Source: Arthrobacter rhizophilus (lineage in GTDB: Bacteria > Actinomycetota > Actinomycetes > Actinomycetales > Micrococcaceae). From it: DNA of 64,000 bases. The notes beneath the pieces were generated by a model that saw only the letters and a list, made by a program, of their open reading frames with translations, was not told the DNA's origin and did not search any database. The DNA is taken from positions 50,397 through 114,396 of the forward strand of contig NZ_JAPFFT010000015.1 of NCBI RefSeq assembly GCF_026241105.1, written 5' to 3'. A program made the translations under genes and the position numbers. The first letter of the stretch is position 1. Every line of letters begins with the position of its first letter. Below are positions 49,506 to 58,801 of this stretch, piece after piece.

Positions 49506-50405
49506 TTATCCCAGGGTGGAGAGGGCCGCCGGGGCGCACTCGATCCTGACCAGCATGTTCGCGTCAACGGATTTCACTTCACCATCGATCTGATAGGCCA
49601 GGGGTTTGAGGGTGGTGAACGAGTAACTGCTCACACTGGGCTGGTCCCCCAGTCCCTTCGTAGCGGCCCGCAGCGCCGTCAAGAGGACCCGCCACTTTGG
49701 CACGTGGGCAAAGGCGATCACTTCGAATTTTCCGTCTGAGAGCTTCTCGTCCGCGTCGCTGAGTGTGGCGTACTTCGCCATCTCTGGAATGTTGGCGAGC
49801 ACGAGGCTGTCCAAGGTGCGGTGCCCGCCGTCGGCCTGGCGTATTTCGAAAGGCTCAAACTTCGAGAAGCTCCGCATCACCGAGACCATTTCCTTCAGGG
49901 CCCCCTTGCCGCCCTTTTCCAGGTCCATAGCGACCACCGGCGTCAGCCCAAACCCGACGTAGGAGTGCGCGTACTCCGCCGGGGAGTGCGCTTCCTCGCC
50001 CGTGTGAACACGCAGCAAATCGATGCTCCGCACCCTGCCCCCGGCGATCGCTTCCCCCAGCGGCTGGGTGCCGGTGCTTCGCCGGTGATCATTGGCATTT
50101 CCCGCCCCCAGCACCGCACACACGGCTCTGGGATTGCCGCCTTGCATCACTCCGTTGACAACCTCGTTGTAGCCACCGTCACCGCTGACAGAGACCACCA
50201 GCACGTCCCCGCCACCGCGGACAGCATCCCGTGCCAGCTCGACGGCATGACCGGCGTGACCGGTCGGCTGGAGCCTGATGTCCACCGCGTAGCTGAGGAT
50301 ATCCTCCAGTTCGCCGTGGAGACGCTCAGCCAGCTTCCGTGCATCCCCCGTGCTGTTGGGATTGAAAATGATGACGATTGATTCAAAGGTTCTTGCAGAA
50401 GTCAT
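49506..50405 (-). CDS. Diacylglycerol/lipid kinase family protein
   Basis: 299 residues. N-terminal catalytic domain of the DAGK/sphingosine kinase family: IVIIFNPNSTGDARKLAE, VVSVSGDGGYNEVVNGVM (normally GGDGT) and VLGAGNANDHRRS (normally PLGTGNDFA). The first glycine of GGDGT is a serine and the following threonine a glycine here, which departs from most active kinases. The C-terminal beta-sandwich has GFGLTPVVAMDLE and SYSFTTLKPLAYQIDGE. GGAGCGG precedes the ATG. It may phosphorylate a lipid headgroup or prenol; the substrate is unknown. Confidence 0.9.
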   Translation of the reverse strand: MTSARTFESIVIIFNPNSTGDARKLAERLHGELEDILSYAVDIRLQPTGHAGHAVELARDAVRGGGDVLVVSVSGDGGYNEVVNGVMQGGNPRAVCAVLGAGNANDHRRSTGTQPLGEAIAGGRVRSIDLLRVHTGEEAHSPAEYAHSYVGFGLTPVVAMDLEKGGKGALKEMVSVMRSFSKFEPFEIRQADGGHRTLDSLVLANIPEMAKYATLSDADEKLSDGKFEVIAFAHVPKWRVLLTALRAATKGLGDQPSVSSYSFTTLKPLAYQIDGEVKSVDANMLVRIECAPAALSTLG

Positions 50406-50420
50406 TGCCGCTCCAGATAT

Positions 50421-50684
50421 CTACTCGTGATGCCCGAAAATCCCACGTCCCGGCCGCGTGGCCACCGGACCATCGAAAACCCAATTTGCATTTGCGCCCC
50501 AGGCCGAAGGGCCGGGAAACCGTAAAGTCAGCTCTTCAGCCCTCGCATGGACCTCAAGGAGTATGCATAGGCGAGACCAGACCGCATCGAGTTCCGAAGC
50601 CGACGCGTCACGCGTCTCGTCCAGGAGCGCAAACATACGGCGCTGGTCGTGATGATCGTCGAGGATCACATCAGTTATGTCCAC
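50421..50684 (-). pseudogene. Truncated hemerythrin-like (HHE) protein
   Basis: Residues 1-52 match the first helix pair of an HHE domain: MDITDVILDDHHDQRRMFAL and LLEVHARAEEL supply metal-ligand His and Glu. After AEEL the sequence becomes unrelated (TLRFPGPSAWGANANWVFDG) and ends at residue 87, whereas complete members have at least 150 residues and two more helices. The second half is missing, so no di-iron site can form. Fifteen bases later the lipid kinase begins. Confidence 0.65.
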
Positions 50685-50829
50685 AGCCTGTTCCTTTCGG
50701 CACCGTTCAGATAATCCCTGGCTACATGCCAGGAATGCTCGAGAATTCTGCGGACGGGGTGGTCCCGGACCTTCGACGACTGCCGCGTCCCGTGCCTGTC
50801 AGCGCCCCATAACCGCACCTCGGCCCCAG

Positions 50830-52221
50830 CTATGTCCCTGTCACCGTGGTCCAGATGCCGACAGCACCCGCGACAACCATGATCGCGGTCGTGGACCAAC
50901 CGAGTGTGGCCGCGAGTTTTCCGTTGCGGTATTTGCCCATGAGCTCTTTGTCCCGGGAGATGAGCATGGTGACAATGAGGAACGGCGCGGCGGCAATCCC
51001 GTTGATGACAGCGCTCAGGACCAGCAATCCAATGGGGTCGGAGTCGAAGAGGCTGATGATGACGCCGCCGATGGTTCCCACACCAAGCAGCACATAGAAC
51101 GTGCGTGCCTGACTGGGACGCCGATCAAAACCCCAGTTCTTGCCGAGCAGGCCAGCCAGGCCGGCAGAGCCTGAGGCTGCCAGGACAGGAACCGCGAGGA
51201 TCCCGGAGCCGACGAAACCGGCTGCGAAGAGGAACTTGGCAGCGGGACCCGCGATGGGTTCCAGGGCCTTGGCCGCGTCCGCGGCGGTCTTGATGTCCGT
51301 GCCGTTCTTTCCCAGGGTCGCAGCGGTGGCCGCGATGATGGCGAACATGACCAGGACGGAGAAGAACATGCCGATGAACACGTCCGCGCGGGCGTTGCGG
51401 AGCTTGCGGTGGGCGGCGGCAGCGGAGCTGTCTTCCAGCCCGACGGCGTTGTCCCCTCCGAGGTCATCTTCCCTCAGCTCCTCGACCCGGTGCGCGCTTT
51501 GCCAGAAAAACAGGTACGGGGAGATGGTGGTGCCGAGGACCGCGACGATGAGGCCCAGGTAGTCCCAGCTAAACCGGAACTGCAGGCCCAGCAGACCCGC
51601 CATAACGTCGGCCCAGTCCACCTTGGCCACGAACAGCACCGCCACATAGGCCAGCAGGGCCAGGCAGAGCCACTTGAAGATCTTCGCAATGACCGCGAAA
51701 CCGCCGGCGACCAGGACGAGGGCGATGCCGATTCCGGCGATCGCGCTCCACAGCTGAGCCGGGCCCGCGCCGAACAGTTCCATGCCCTGGCCGACTGCCA
51801 TCAGGTCCGCCGCCGCGTTGAGGGTATTGGCTCCCAACAGGGCCACAACGAGGATTGCGATGACCACCCGCGGTTTGCGCGAGAATTTCCGACGAGCCAG
51901 CCTGCCTAGGCTATCCCCGGTGGCCAAGGCTGTGCGGTCGCAGATCTCCTGGACGGCCATCATCATCGGCAAAGTCACCGGCGCGGTCCAGAGCATCCCG
52001 TTGGAGAAGGTAGCGCCGACCTGGGCGTAGGTCGCGATTCCTGACGGATCATCATCGGCTGCGCCCGTGACCAAGCCCGGACCGAGCAAACCGAGGAACC
52101 GCCGGACCGGCGAGCGCTTCGCGCCCGAAGGAGCCTTGTCCCCGCCGGAAGAATCGTCTGGCTTGCTGTTGCTCGGTGGGGTCTCGCGGGATTCAGGTTC
52201 AGTGGAATCCACAGCACTCAT
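50830..52221 (-). CDS. Nramp-related divalent metal transporter
   Basis: 463 residues, eleven or so membrane spans after a polar 40-residue N-terminus (ETPPSNSKPDDSSGGDK). The span-1 motif is ADDDPSGIATYAQVG instead of DPGN, and span 6 has GTTISPYLFFWQSAHRVEEL where classical Nramp proteins carry MPHN. The metal-coordinating methionine is thus absent, a trait of Nramp-related Mg2+ transporters (NRMT-like), so magnesium or another hard cation is more likely than Mn2+ or Fe2+. A stand-alone gene. Confidence 0.88.
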   Translation of the reverse strand: MSAVDSTEPESRETPPSNSKPDDSSGGDKAPSGAKRSPVRRFLGLLGPGLVTGAADDDPSGIATYAQVGATFSNGMLWTAPVTLPMMMAVQEICDRTALATGDSLGRLARRKFSRKPRVVIAILVVALLGANTLNAAADLMAVGQGMELFGAGPAQLWSAIAGIGIALVLVAGGFAVIAKIFKWLCLALLAYVAVLFVAKVDWADVMAGLLGLQFRFSWDYLGLIVAVLGTTISPYLFFWQSAHRVEELREDDLGGDNAVGLEDSSAAAAHRKLRNARADVFIGMFFSVLVMFAIIAATAATLGKNGTDIKTAADAAKALEPIAGPAAKFLFAAGFVGSGILAVPVLAASGSAGLAGLLGKNWGFDRRPSQARTFYVLLGVGTIGGVIISLFDSDPIGLLVLSAVINGIAAAPFLIVTMLISRDKELMGKYRNGKLAATLGWSTTAIMVVAGAVGIWTTVTGT

Positions 52222-52471
52222 TTTGTTCTCCTGCTCTTCGCTTACGTTAATTGCTAAGCATGCTGATTATCCCCAATCACTCATCAGCTTAAGGCAAAAC
52301 ACCTTCGGTGTTTACGGAAGCAGTCTCGATCGCCAGTCTCCTCTTCGCCGGAGACCGATGGTGCCGCCATAATCCATTGGTCACCATGGCCTTCGCTCTG
52401 CGCCACGACTTCCCATGGAGGCGGTATTCCGTTCACGCAAAGCAGGATCAGTCCCTTCCGGCAACCGCTCC

Positions 52472-53665
52472 TCAGTCAGATTCCTCCGGCACGTCTGCGG
52501 ACCGGACGCTGCTCCGGATGATGCCCAACTGCTCAAGCTGGGCCGACATCCCTGCGCCGTCAGGAGAGTAGATCCAGGGGATCCCGGGGGTGGGCTGACC
52601 TCCGGACTTCGACCGCCCGCCCGCGAGCACCGCTTCGCCGGCGGAGAGCTGACGGATTGCTATGGCCTTGACGTTCCTCGGATGGCGTTGGGCGAACTCT
52701 GCGTAGATGGCCTCGTCGTGCTGTCCGTCGTCGCCAATCAGCAGCCACTTGACTCCGGGCAACTCCTCCGCGAGACGCTCCAGAGAGGTCCTTTTGTGCT
52801 CCTGGCCGCTACGGAACCAGCGGTCCGGGGTGGGTCCCCAGTCGGTGAGGAGCTTTGGACCCGCGGGATACAAATTGCGGGACAGGAACCGCGACAGCGT
52901 CGGTGCGACGTTCCAGGGTCCGGTCGACAGGTAAACCACGGGCGCCGAAGGCACCGTCCTAACGATCCGCTCGTACAGCACAGCCATGCCCGGCGTCGGG
53001 GTCCTCGCGTGCTCATCGAGTACGAAAGTGTTCCAGGCGGCTAGGAATGGACGGGGCAGCGCCGTCACCATCACGGTGTCGTCGATGTCGGAGACGACAC
53101 CGAAGGCTGTGTCGTCAGCGAGGATCTGCACTGGAGCCTCCACGATCCTGGAGATCCCGGATTGCACGGTGATTGTATGCCAGCCGGCGTCGAGGGCTAC
53201 AGGGATCCGCGCGTCGACCACGCCTCCGCGGTCGGCTTCGAGATCATGGACGGTGCCTGCGATGGTCACGTGCACGCGGGCGTGTGCCACGGGCGCACTC
53301 GTGAAATTGCGCCAGCCGCGCATGCCGTCCTTCAGCGGTTTGAGTGCACTTGCCTGAGCACCGCTTCCGGTGTCCCGCGGCTCACTGCGGACAACGCGGG
53401 CCAACACCCGGACCCAGGAAGTTGTGCCGTAACCGGTGTACGGGATGACGGTCTCAACTCGACCGCGCCGGATCGCGAGACGCGTCTGGAACCTGAGCCA
53501 GGCGTCGTCGAGCCTGAGGGCGAGGTGGCGGCCCTCGCCGCTCGGCGCCGGGCCGCCGCTGTCAACACTGTCGGACTGAGGGCACGGCTTCACAGGATGA
53601 GGACACATGCGTCCAGTCTGGCATGGCTGAAGATGGCTGACGGTGAGGCTCGGTCTCACTGTCAT
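52472..53665 (-). CDS. App1-like phosphatase (DUF2183 / LNS2-type HAD fold)
   Basis: 397 residues. A beta-rich N-terminal domain (TVIPYTGYGTTSWVRVLARV, HARVHVTIAGTVHDLEAD) precedes a HAD catalytic domain: FGVVSDIDDTVMVTALPRP (DxDxT nucleophile loop), PVVYLSTGPWNVAPTL, KRTSLERLAEELPGVKWLLIGDDGQHD (late acidic motif). App1 relatives dephosphorylate phosphatidate or similar lipids. Start is uncertain: ATG 53665 directly abuts the GyrI-like stop, ATG 53608 also fits. It likely forms an operon with that gene. Confidence 0.88.
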   Translation of the reverse strand: MTVRPSLTVSHLQPCQTGRMCPHPVKPCPQSDSVDSGGPAPSGEGRHLALRLDDAWLRFQTRLAIRRGRVETVIPYTGYGTTSWVRVLARVVRSEPRDTGSGAQASALKPLKDGMRGWRNFTSAPVAHARVHVTIAGTVHDLEADRGGVVDARIPVALDAGWHTITVQSGISRIVEAPVQILADDTAFGVVSDIDDTVMVTALPRPFLAAWNTFVLDEHARTPTPGMAVLYERIVRTVPSAPVVYLSTGPWNVAPTLSRFLSRNLYPAGPKLLTDWGPTPDRWFRSGQEHKRTSLERLAEELPGVKWLLIGDDGQHDEAIYAEFAQRHPRNVKAIAIRQLSAGEAVLAGGRSKSGGQPTPGIPWIYSPDGAGMSAQLEQLGIIRSSVRSADVPEESD

Positions 53666-54127
53666 TTACTTCAGCAGGTGCACGACCGTCGTTTCGGTGT
53701 GGGCCGGATCGGGTGTCGGATCTCCGTAGATCTCCCAGGAGTGCCCGGCAGACTCCCTACGATTCGTCGCCATCCACTCGTCGATCGCGTTGTATGCCTC
53801 GTTCATGCGGTGGTACGGTCCGTGGTGGACTGCCACGGCAGCCTCGCCCCCGGGCGTTTCGGTCGCGTATACCTCGCCCGCCGTTTCAAAGGCGCGTGTG
53901 ACTTCGACGCCGAAGTCGCACAGAATGGGCGCGTCGGGGTTGTTCGAGTGGTGGTAGACGAAGATGTTGTGGCCGTCCGTCCACAGACCCGGCTGACTGC
54001 GAATGAACTCCCAGACCTTGCCCACCGCAGGACCCCATGCTGAGCCAACTTCATTCGGAGGGACCTCGCGCCGGACGGCGGCCAGGGTGCGGGGGCGAAC
54101 AGTCTGTATTTTGACGGGGACCGTCAT
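53666..54127 (-). CDS. GyrI-like effector-binding domain protein
   Basis: 153 residues, single domain: VKIQTVRPRTLAAVRREVPPNEVGSAWGP..., GHNIFVYHHSNNPDAPILCDFGVEV and ETPGGEAAVAVHHGPYHRMNEAY, all fitting the GyrI/SOUL-like effector-binding fold used in AraC regulators and small-molecule binders. No DNA-binding domain is attached, so it may sequester or sense a ligand. It ends one base before the App1-like gene. Confidence 0.9.
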   Translation of the reverse strand: MTVPVKIQTVRPRTLAAVRREVPPNEVGSAWGPAVGKVWEFIRSQPGLWTDGHNIFVYHHSNNPDAPILCDFGVEVTRAFETAGEVYATETPGGEAAVAVHHGPYHRMNEAYNAIDEWMATNRRESAGHSWEIYGDPTPDPAHTETTVVHLLK

Positions 54128-54289
54128 ACGGAGATTTTACATCGCACCTCGCAAGTCAAGCGACCCGTACAAAGACTCCAGCCGCGCGGCAGGAGTCTTA
54201 GGTGGAGCTTTCCAGCTTCGTCCGGCCAGACCCCGGGCCGGGATCGCCCGCCGCCATGGCCAACGAACCCCTCCCCCGGCGCCTGGGCT

Positions 54290-55147
54290 TCAGCTCCAGA
54301 AGGTGTCGACCTCCGCTGCGAGGCGGCGGCCCTGATCTCGGCCGGCTTGAGCTGCGGGAGTACGCGACTCGGGATCCAGCGGATTGGCACCCATTGCCTT
54401 CAGCGACGCAGCGTCCGCATTGATCATACGGACGCGGGCAGGATCCAGGGCACGCAACTGCTCGTCTGAAACCGCGACGCCGAAAGATGACTCCGCCGGC
54501 GATGGAACGAGGATGAGGACTTGCGCCGCTCCTGCAGCAAGGTCCGCATTGGCCAATGACCTCGCGCCGCCATCCATGTAAAGGCGCCCCTCGATTTCAA
54601 CCGGTGGCCAGACTGCGGGAACAGCGCAACTCGCCGCCACGACATCCACCAGATTCGTGCCCGACGTGTTGTCGAACACTCGGAGCTCGCCGGTGCTCGT
54701 GTCGATGGCAGGAATGAGCAGGGGCCAATCCGACCACTCGTGCGTCGTCAATCGCGCTTCGATGACGGCGCGACGCACGGCCGCCGGTGGAGTGTCCGCC
54801 TCCCGGGCCAGCGTGCCCAACCGTTGCCGCGCCTGCTCGGGCGACGCCGCGTCCTTTGTCGCCTCCGTCACCATGCCGCCCAACTGCGCCAAGTCGATCA
54901 CGGCGATCCGCTCTGCGGTCATCGCCGCGACCTGCCGGTCGAAAAGCTGTTGGAGGTTGTTTCCGGTAGCGATCTGGGCGGCGACCGTTGATCCTGCAGA
55001 CGTCCCGACCAAAGTCGTCGAGTGGGTCAGGAGGCGCCGCACCAGGCCGGGCGCTTCGTCCTGGAGGCCGAGGAGGAAGCCGGTCTCCCAGGCGATTCCC
55101 GCCACACCGCCGCCGGCGAGTACCAGGGCGCCCTTCGTTGAAATCAT
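54290..55147 (-). CDS. Patatin-like phospholipase
   Basis: 285 residues. Catalytic Ser-Asp dyad motifs are intact: oxyanion loop LAGGGVAGIAWETG near 10, nucleophile TLVGTSAGSTVAAQ near 48 and DGGARSLANADLAAGA near 193. Four conserved blocks match the actinobacterial patatin group. AGGAGAAG precedes ATG 55147. It probably acts on glycerolipid or similar esters in the cytoplasm or at the membrane; no signal peptide. Confidence 0.92.
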   Translation of the reverse strand: MISTKGALVLAGGGVAGIAWETGFLLGLQDEAPGLVRRLLTHSTTLVGTSAGSTVAAQIATGNNLQQLFDRQVAAMTAERIAVIDLAQLGGMVTEATKDAASPEQARQRLGTLAREADTPPAAVRRAVIEARLTTHEWSDWPLLIPAIDTSTGELRVFDNTSGTNLVDVVAASCAVPAVWPPVEIEGRLYMDGGARSLANADLAAGAAQVLILVPSPAESSFGVAVSDEQLRALDPARVRMINADAASLKAMGANPLDPESRTPAAQAGRDQGRRLAAEVDTFWS

Positions 55148-55158
55148 GTCTTCTCCTC

Positions 55159-55449
55159 ATGCCTGCACTCGCCCGGCGCATTGAAGTGAGCATAACTCAA
55201 TGGAGCATCGCCCGGGCCGTCATTCTCGCTGTTCTCTGGCTCCTCGGCTTGCTCGGCAGCACCGGCGGCGGGTTCATTCACCTTCAAGCCCTAGCTGCTT
55301 CATTGGCACATGCGGAGAGTCCTAGCTCCTCAAGAACACGCACCGACGGCCCGCCCGCACGTGGCGTGCAGGCGAGCCGTCTTTGTCTGAACCCTCTGAG
55401 CGAATCCAAGCCCGAGTCAGGGGCGGAAGAGTTCCTCGAAGGTGCCTGA
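55159..55449 (+). pseudogene. Possible remnant of a small membrane protein
   Basis: ATG 55159 opens a frame whose residues 19-41 (ARAVILAVLWLLGLLGSTGG then FIHL) resemble the lmo0937/DUF5670-type small membrane proteins, which continue with a second hydrophobic stretch. Here the sequence becomes polar and overlaps the phosphoesterase 3' end. I read this as a decayed 5' part. Weak evidence. Confidence 0.3.
55345..55381 (-). terminator. Strong hairpin downstream of the phosphoesterase gene
   Basis: 17-bp stem (55345-55361 with 55365-55381) with only two mismatches, both G-U pairs in the leftward transcript, and a 3-base loop. It lies 35 bases beyond the stop of the leftward phosphoesterase. 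No long T-run follows. Confidence 0.6.
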
Positions 55450-56616
55450 TGTGGTCGGCGAGCAGGTGTTGGCCAGGCAGCCGAGGTGCCACAGGTGCTC
55501 GATGGTGGAGAGCAGGGTGTAGTGGTCCGAAAGCTGGCTGGTTGTCTTGTGCGGGCCGTCGGAGGAGTTGATCACGATCATGGGGGCGTGCCCGCCGCCG
55601 AGGACCGCGCCGTTCTGCCCGACCGGGCTGCCCGGGCCGCCGGTGGATCCGGAGTAGTCGTTCTCGTCCCAGGCCAGGACGATGCTGGACTTGGTCGTCT
55701 TCCACGTTGGGGAGTCCATGATCTGCTGGACGGTCTGCTTGAGGTAGGCGTCGCCGAGCTGGATCGCTCCGTGGTCCAGGCCTGAGTCAGGGTACCCACA
55801 CTGGGGCAGGCCGATCAGGGCCGCACCGGAGGGGGAAATTCCGTGCATGTCGTGGCACTGGTTCGGGCTGATCCAGACGAAGTTCGGCACGGATCCGCTG
55901 GCGAGGTCGGCCTTGAGGTTGTTCTCCATTGGCACGATGTTCTGTAGGCGCGGGCTGCCCGGGTAGTTGATATCCGAGAAGTACATGAAGGGGTTGTGCT
56001 TCTGCGCATACAGCTTGACCGTGGTGGATCCGATCGTGGGCGCGTACTCGACCTGCGAGCCGGTGCTCGGGAGGTTCTCCATGTACGCCTTCCAGCTCAG
56101 GCCCTTGTTCTCGAGCTGGTCAACAATCGTCTTGCCGGAGAACATATGCGGAGTCGCCGAGGCGCTGGCGACCTGGGCAGGGGTCAGGAGGCCGGTGGCT
56201 CCCGTGTCGCTGGAGCCGGGGACAAACTCCTCCGGGGCGCACTTGACATCCGCGCCGGCTTTGCAGTCATCCCAGATCCCCTGGGTGCTTCCCGAGATGG
56301 TTGCGAGGTAGTTGGGCAGGCTCGGGTGGGTCACGCCGTGGTAATCCGCCGCGGTGTTGTACCGCTGGGCAAGGGTATTGATGTACGGCGCGTCGGCGAT
56401 GTTGCCGATGACTTGGTCGTAGCCGTGGTTCTCCATCATGATGACGAAAACGTGGTCAGGGCCGTTCTCGCCCTGCCCGTTGGCCTGGGCGACAGTGCCC
56501 GACGTCGTTTGGGCGTCGGCGGGTGCGGCCGCGCCAGCGGCTGCCGATCCAGTGAGCGCGATGGCGGCAGCAAGTGCAGCTGCGCCTGCCGCCCGGTTTT
56601 TCAGCATGCTGAGCAT
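55417..56616 (-). CDS. Secreted phosphoesterase (acid phosphatase/PLC superfamily)
   Basis: 399 residues. A Sec signal peptide (KNRAAGAAALAAAIALTGSA...AAAPADA) precedes a PF04185-type domain: HVFVIMMENHGYDQVIGN, THPSLPNYLATISGST (nucleophile region), FVWISPNQCHDMHG and SIVLAWDENDYSG, HAPMIVI. Eight cysteines suggest an exported, disulfide-rich enzyme. ATG 56616 follows AAAGGATT. It is downstream of the phospholipase C gene (124-base gap), same strand, possibly cotranscribed. Phosphate-scavenging from esters is the expected role. Confidence 0.9.
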   Translation of the reverse strand: MLSMLKNRAAGAAALAAAIALTGSAAAGAAAPADAQTTSGTVAQANGQGENGPDHVFVIMMENHGYDQVIGNIADAPYINTLAQRYNTAADYHGVTHPSLPNYLATISGSTQGIWDDCKAGADVKCAPEEFVPGSSDTGATGLLTPAQVASASATPHMFSGKTIVDQLENKGLSWKAYMENLPSTGSQVEYAPTIGSTTVKLYAQKHNPFMYFSDINYPGSPRLQNIVPMENNLKADLASGSVPNFVWISPNQCHDMHGISPSGAALIGLPQCGYPDSGLDHGAIQLGDAYLKQTVQQIMDSPTWKTTKSSIVLAWDENDYSGSTGGPGSPVGQNGAVLGGGHAPMIVINSSDGPHKTTSQLSDHYTLLSTIEHLWHLGCLANTCSPTTSGTFEELFRP

Positions 56617-56740
56617 TGAATAATCCTTTCGGTTCGCGCCCCGGACGGGGCACCTGTCTCTCGGGTACAGCAGCAAGGTAAGGCCCAGTTGCAGGCGAAG
56701 TACGAAAGCACTCCGGCCGTCGCTCCCGCGCCCGGTCCCG

Positions 56741-58801
56741 TTATCGGCCCAGTTGGGGGTCGCTCGTGAGCTGACGGCCGTTTTCGAGCCGGCCCGCCAG
56801 GGCGCGGACGAGCTTGGCGTTGGCAGCGGAGGTGATTGTCAGGTCGTACCAGCCGCCCTGGGTGGGGATGACGACGGTCTTGCCCTGGCCAGGGTTGAGC
56901 GAGAGCGTCTGGGTACCGGCGCCGTACGCGTCCGTCAGGGTGAGGACTTCGCCCATGGAGCCGGTGTTCTCGATCCGGAACTGCGCGTGCGGTGATTTGC
57001 CGTCCGCGGCGACAGTAACGCGGAGGTCCGCGGCCGCCGTCGTGCCCGCCAAGCGGCGGTACCAGCCGGCCGGGCCGTGCATGTGCACATCGTATTCGGC
57101 ACCGAGCGCCCACGCCGCGTCCAGTGAGGCTGTTGCCCCGATGGTGTACGAGTAGGGAGCCTGCGGCAGCGAATTGGAACGGACCTGCACGTGCGCGCCC
57201 AGGGTGCCCCGGTTCGCCCAGCGGGCGGTGAGTTTACCTGCGTCGATCTTCGTTTCGACGTCGAGGGCGTAGCCGAGCGGCCGGGACGGACGCGTGCCCT
57301 TCTCCTGGGCGGGCATCGAGTTCGTCGCCGGGGGCGTCGGGACATAGCTCGGGTGGCGGTTATGGTCAGTTGGCTTGTAGGCCGAGGTGTCGGGCATGGC
57401 CGGCGCAGCGCCGCCGGCCACTGCGAAGTCGAAGGCGCTGGTGAGGTCGCCGCTGACAGCGCGGCGCCACGGCGTGATGTTCGGCGAGGCGACGCCGAAT
57501 CGGGCTTCGAGGAACCGGATGATCGAGGTATGGTCGAAAGTCTCCGAGCAGACCCAGCCACCCATGCTCCATGGCGAGGCCACGATCATCGGCACGCGGA
57601 CGCCAAGGCCGAAATGTCCCGGAACGTCCTTGCTGCCGTAGAACGTCGGGGTTCCGTCGTACCACTCGCCGGCGGTCGAGACCGTGGACGCTCCCGGGAT
57701 CGCCGGGGTGTTGGGGTGCGGCGGAACGATGTGGTCGAAGAAACCGTCGTTCTCGTCGTACATGAACAGCACTGCCGTCTTGCTCCACACCCCCGGGTTG
57801 GAGGTAAGGATGTCCAGGACGTTCGCCGCGTACCAGGCGCCGAAGTTCGGCGGCCAGTTCGAGTGCTCCGTGTAGGCCTCGGGCGCCACGATATAGGACA
57901 CCTGGGGAAGCTTGCCACCCGCAACGTCCTCGCGGAGGACCCGGAAGAGGTCATCGCCGGCCTTCGCGTTCGTTCCGGTGCGCGCCTTCTCATACAAGGG
58001 AGTGCCCGGCTTCGCGTCCTGGTACTGCTTGAAATACAGGAGCGAGTTGTCGCCGTAGTTGCCGATATACGGGTCGCCAGTCCAGCCCTCATAGTGCGCC
58101 GGGTCGAGGCCCTCGCCGACGTCCTGGTAGACCTTCCAGCTCACCCCGGCCTTCTCAAGCTCCTCGGGGTACGTGCTCCACCAGTACCCGTTCTCATCGT
58201 TCCACAGGTCAGGACCCCCGCCTTTGCGGTCCGGGTCGTCCCCGCCGGCGAACATGAAGTACCGGTTCGGGTCCGTCGGCCCAAGGACCGAGCAGTGGTA
58301 CTGATCGCAGACCGTGAACGCGTCGGCAAGGGCGAAGTGGAAAGGGATGTCCTGGCGTCCGTAAAACGCCATCGTCGCGTCGGTCTTCTCCGGCAGCCAC
58401 TTATCGTACTTGCCGTTGTTAAAGGCTTCATGGGTGAGCTTCCACGAGTGGTCAAGGTCCTCCATGAACTGCATGCCGAGGTTCGGCGCCGTCGGGTGGA
58501 AAGGAGTAACCTCGCGTGCGGCGTTGGCCTGGTGGAACGCGTCCTTGCCGGACGGCAAAACCGCGGGGTGCGGGTCGGAGAACCCTCGCACACCCTTGAG
58601 CGTGCCGAAGTAATGGTCGAACGCCCGGTTCTCCTGCATGAAGATCACCACATGCTCAACGTCCTTGATCGAGCCGGTGGCCCGGTTGGCGGGGATCTCC
58701 GCCGCCCTGGCGATGCTCTCCCCCAGCATCTGCGAGATCGCGGTGCCGGCGGCGCCCGCGGCCGAAAGTTGAAGAAAACGTCGGCGGTCCAAACCTGCCA
58801 T
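56741..58801 (-). CDS. Tat-exported phospholipase C, phosphocholine-specific type
   Basis: 686 residues. A twin-arginine signal (LDRRRFLQLSAAGAAG) is followed by the catalytic domain (HVVIFMQENRAFDHYFGTLK, LGPTDPNRYFMFAGG, FMYDENDGFFDHIVPP, TFDHTSIIRFLEARFG) and two C-terminal DUF756-like beta-domains (YALDVETKIDAGKLTARWAN; FRIENTGSMGEVLTLTDAYG). This is the domain order of PlcC/PlcN-like enzymes, which cleave phosphatidylcholine and similar lipids outside the cell. AGGAGC precedes ATG 58801. Confidence 0.94.
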   Translation of the reverse strand: MAGLDRRRFLQLSAAGAAGTAISQMLGESIARAAEIPANRATGSIKDVEHVVIFMQENRAFDHYFGTLKGVRGFSDPHPAVLPSGKDAFHQANAAREVTPFHPTAPNLGMQFMEDLDHSWKLTHEAFNNGKYDKWLPEKTDATMAFYGRQDIPFHFALADAFTVCDQYHCSVLGPTDPNRYFMFAGGDDPDRKGGGPDLWNDENGYWWSTYPEELEKAGVSWKVYQDVGEGLDPAHYEGWTGDPYIGNYGDNSLLYFKQYQDAKPGTPLYEKARTGTNAKAGDDLFRVLREDVAGGKLPQVSYIVAPEAYTEHSNWPPNFGAWYAANVLDILTSNPGVWSKTAVLFMYDENDGFFDHIVPPHPNTPAIPGASTVSTAGEWYDGTPTFYGSKDVPGHFGLGVRVPMIVASPWSMGGWVCSETFDHTSIIRFLEARFGVASPNITPWRRAVSGDLTSAFDFAVAGGAAPAMPDTSAYKPTDHNRHPSYVPTPPATNSMPAQEKGTRPSRPLGYALDVETKIDAGKLTARWANRGTLGAHVQVRSNSLPQAPYSYTIGATASLDAAWALGAEYDVHMHGPAGWYRRLAGTTAAADLRVTVAADGKSPHAQFRIENTGSMGEVLTLTDAYGAGTQTLSLNPGQGKTVVIPTQGGWYDLTITSAANAKLVRALAGRLENGRQLTSDPQLGR

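Noticed and set aside
50675..50899. Minus-strand frame of 74 codons between the HHE remnant and the Nramp-related gene
   Set aside because: His/Arg-rich, no ribosome-binding site and partly antisense-like composition; looks like non-coding DNA.
52255..52266. AGCATGCT palindrome upstream of the Nramp-related gene as a metal-regulator box
   Set aside because: The flanks do not extend the symmetry and do not fit DtxR or MntR boxes.
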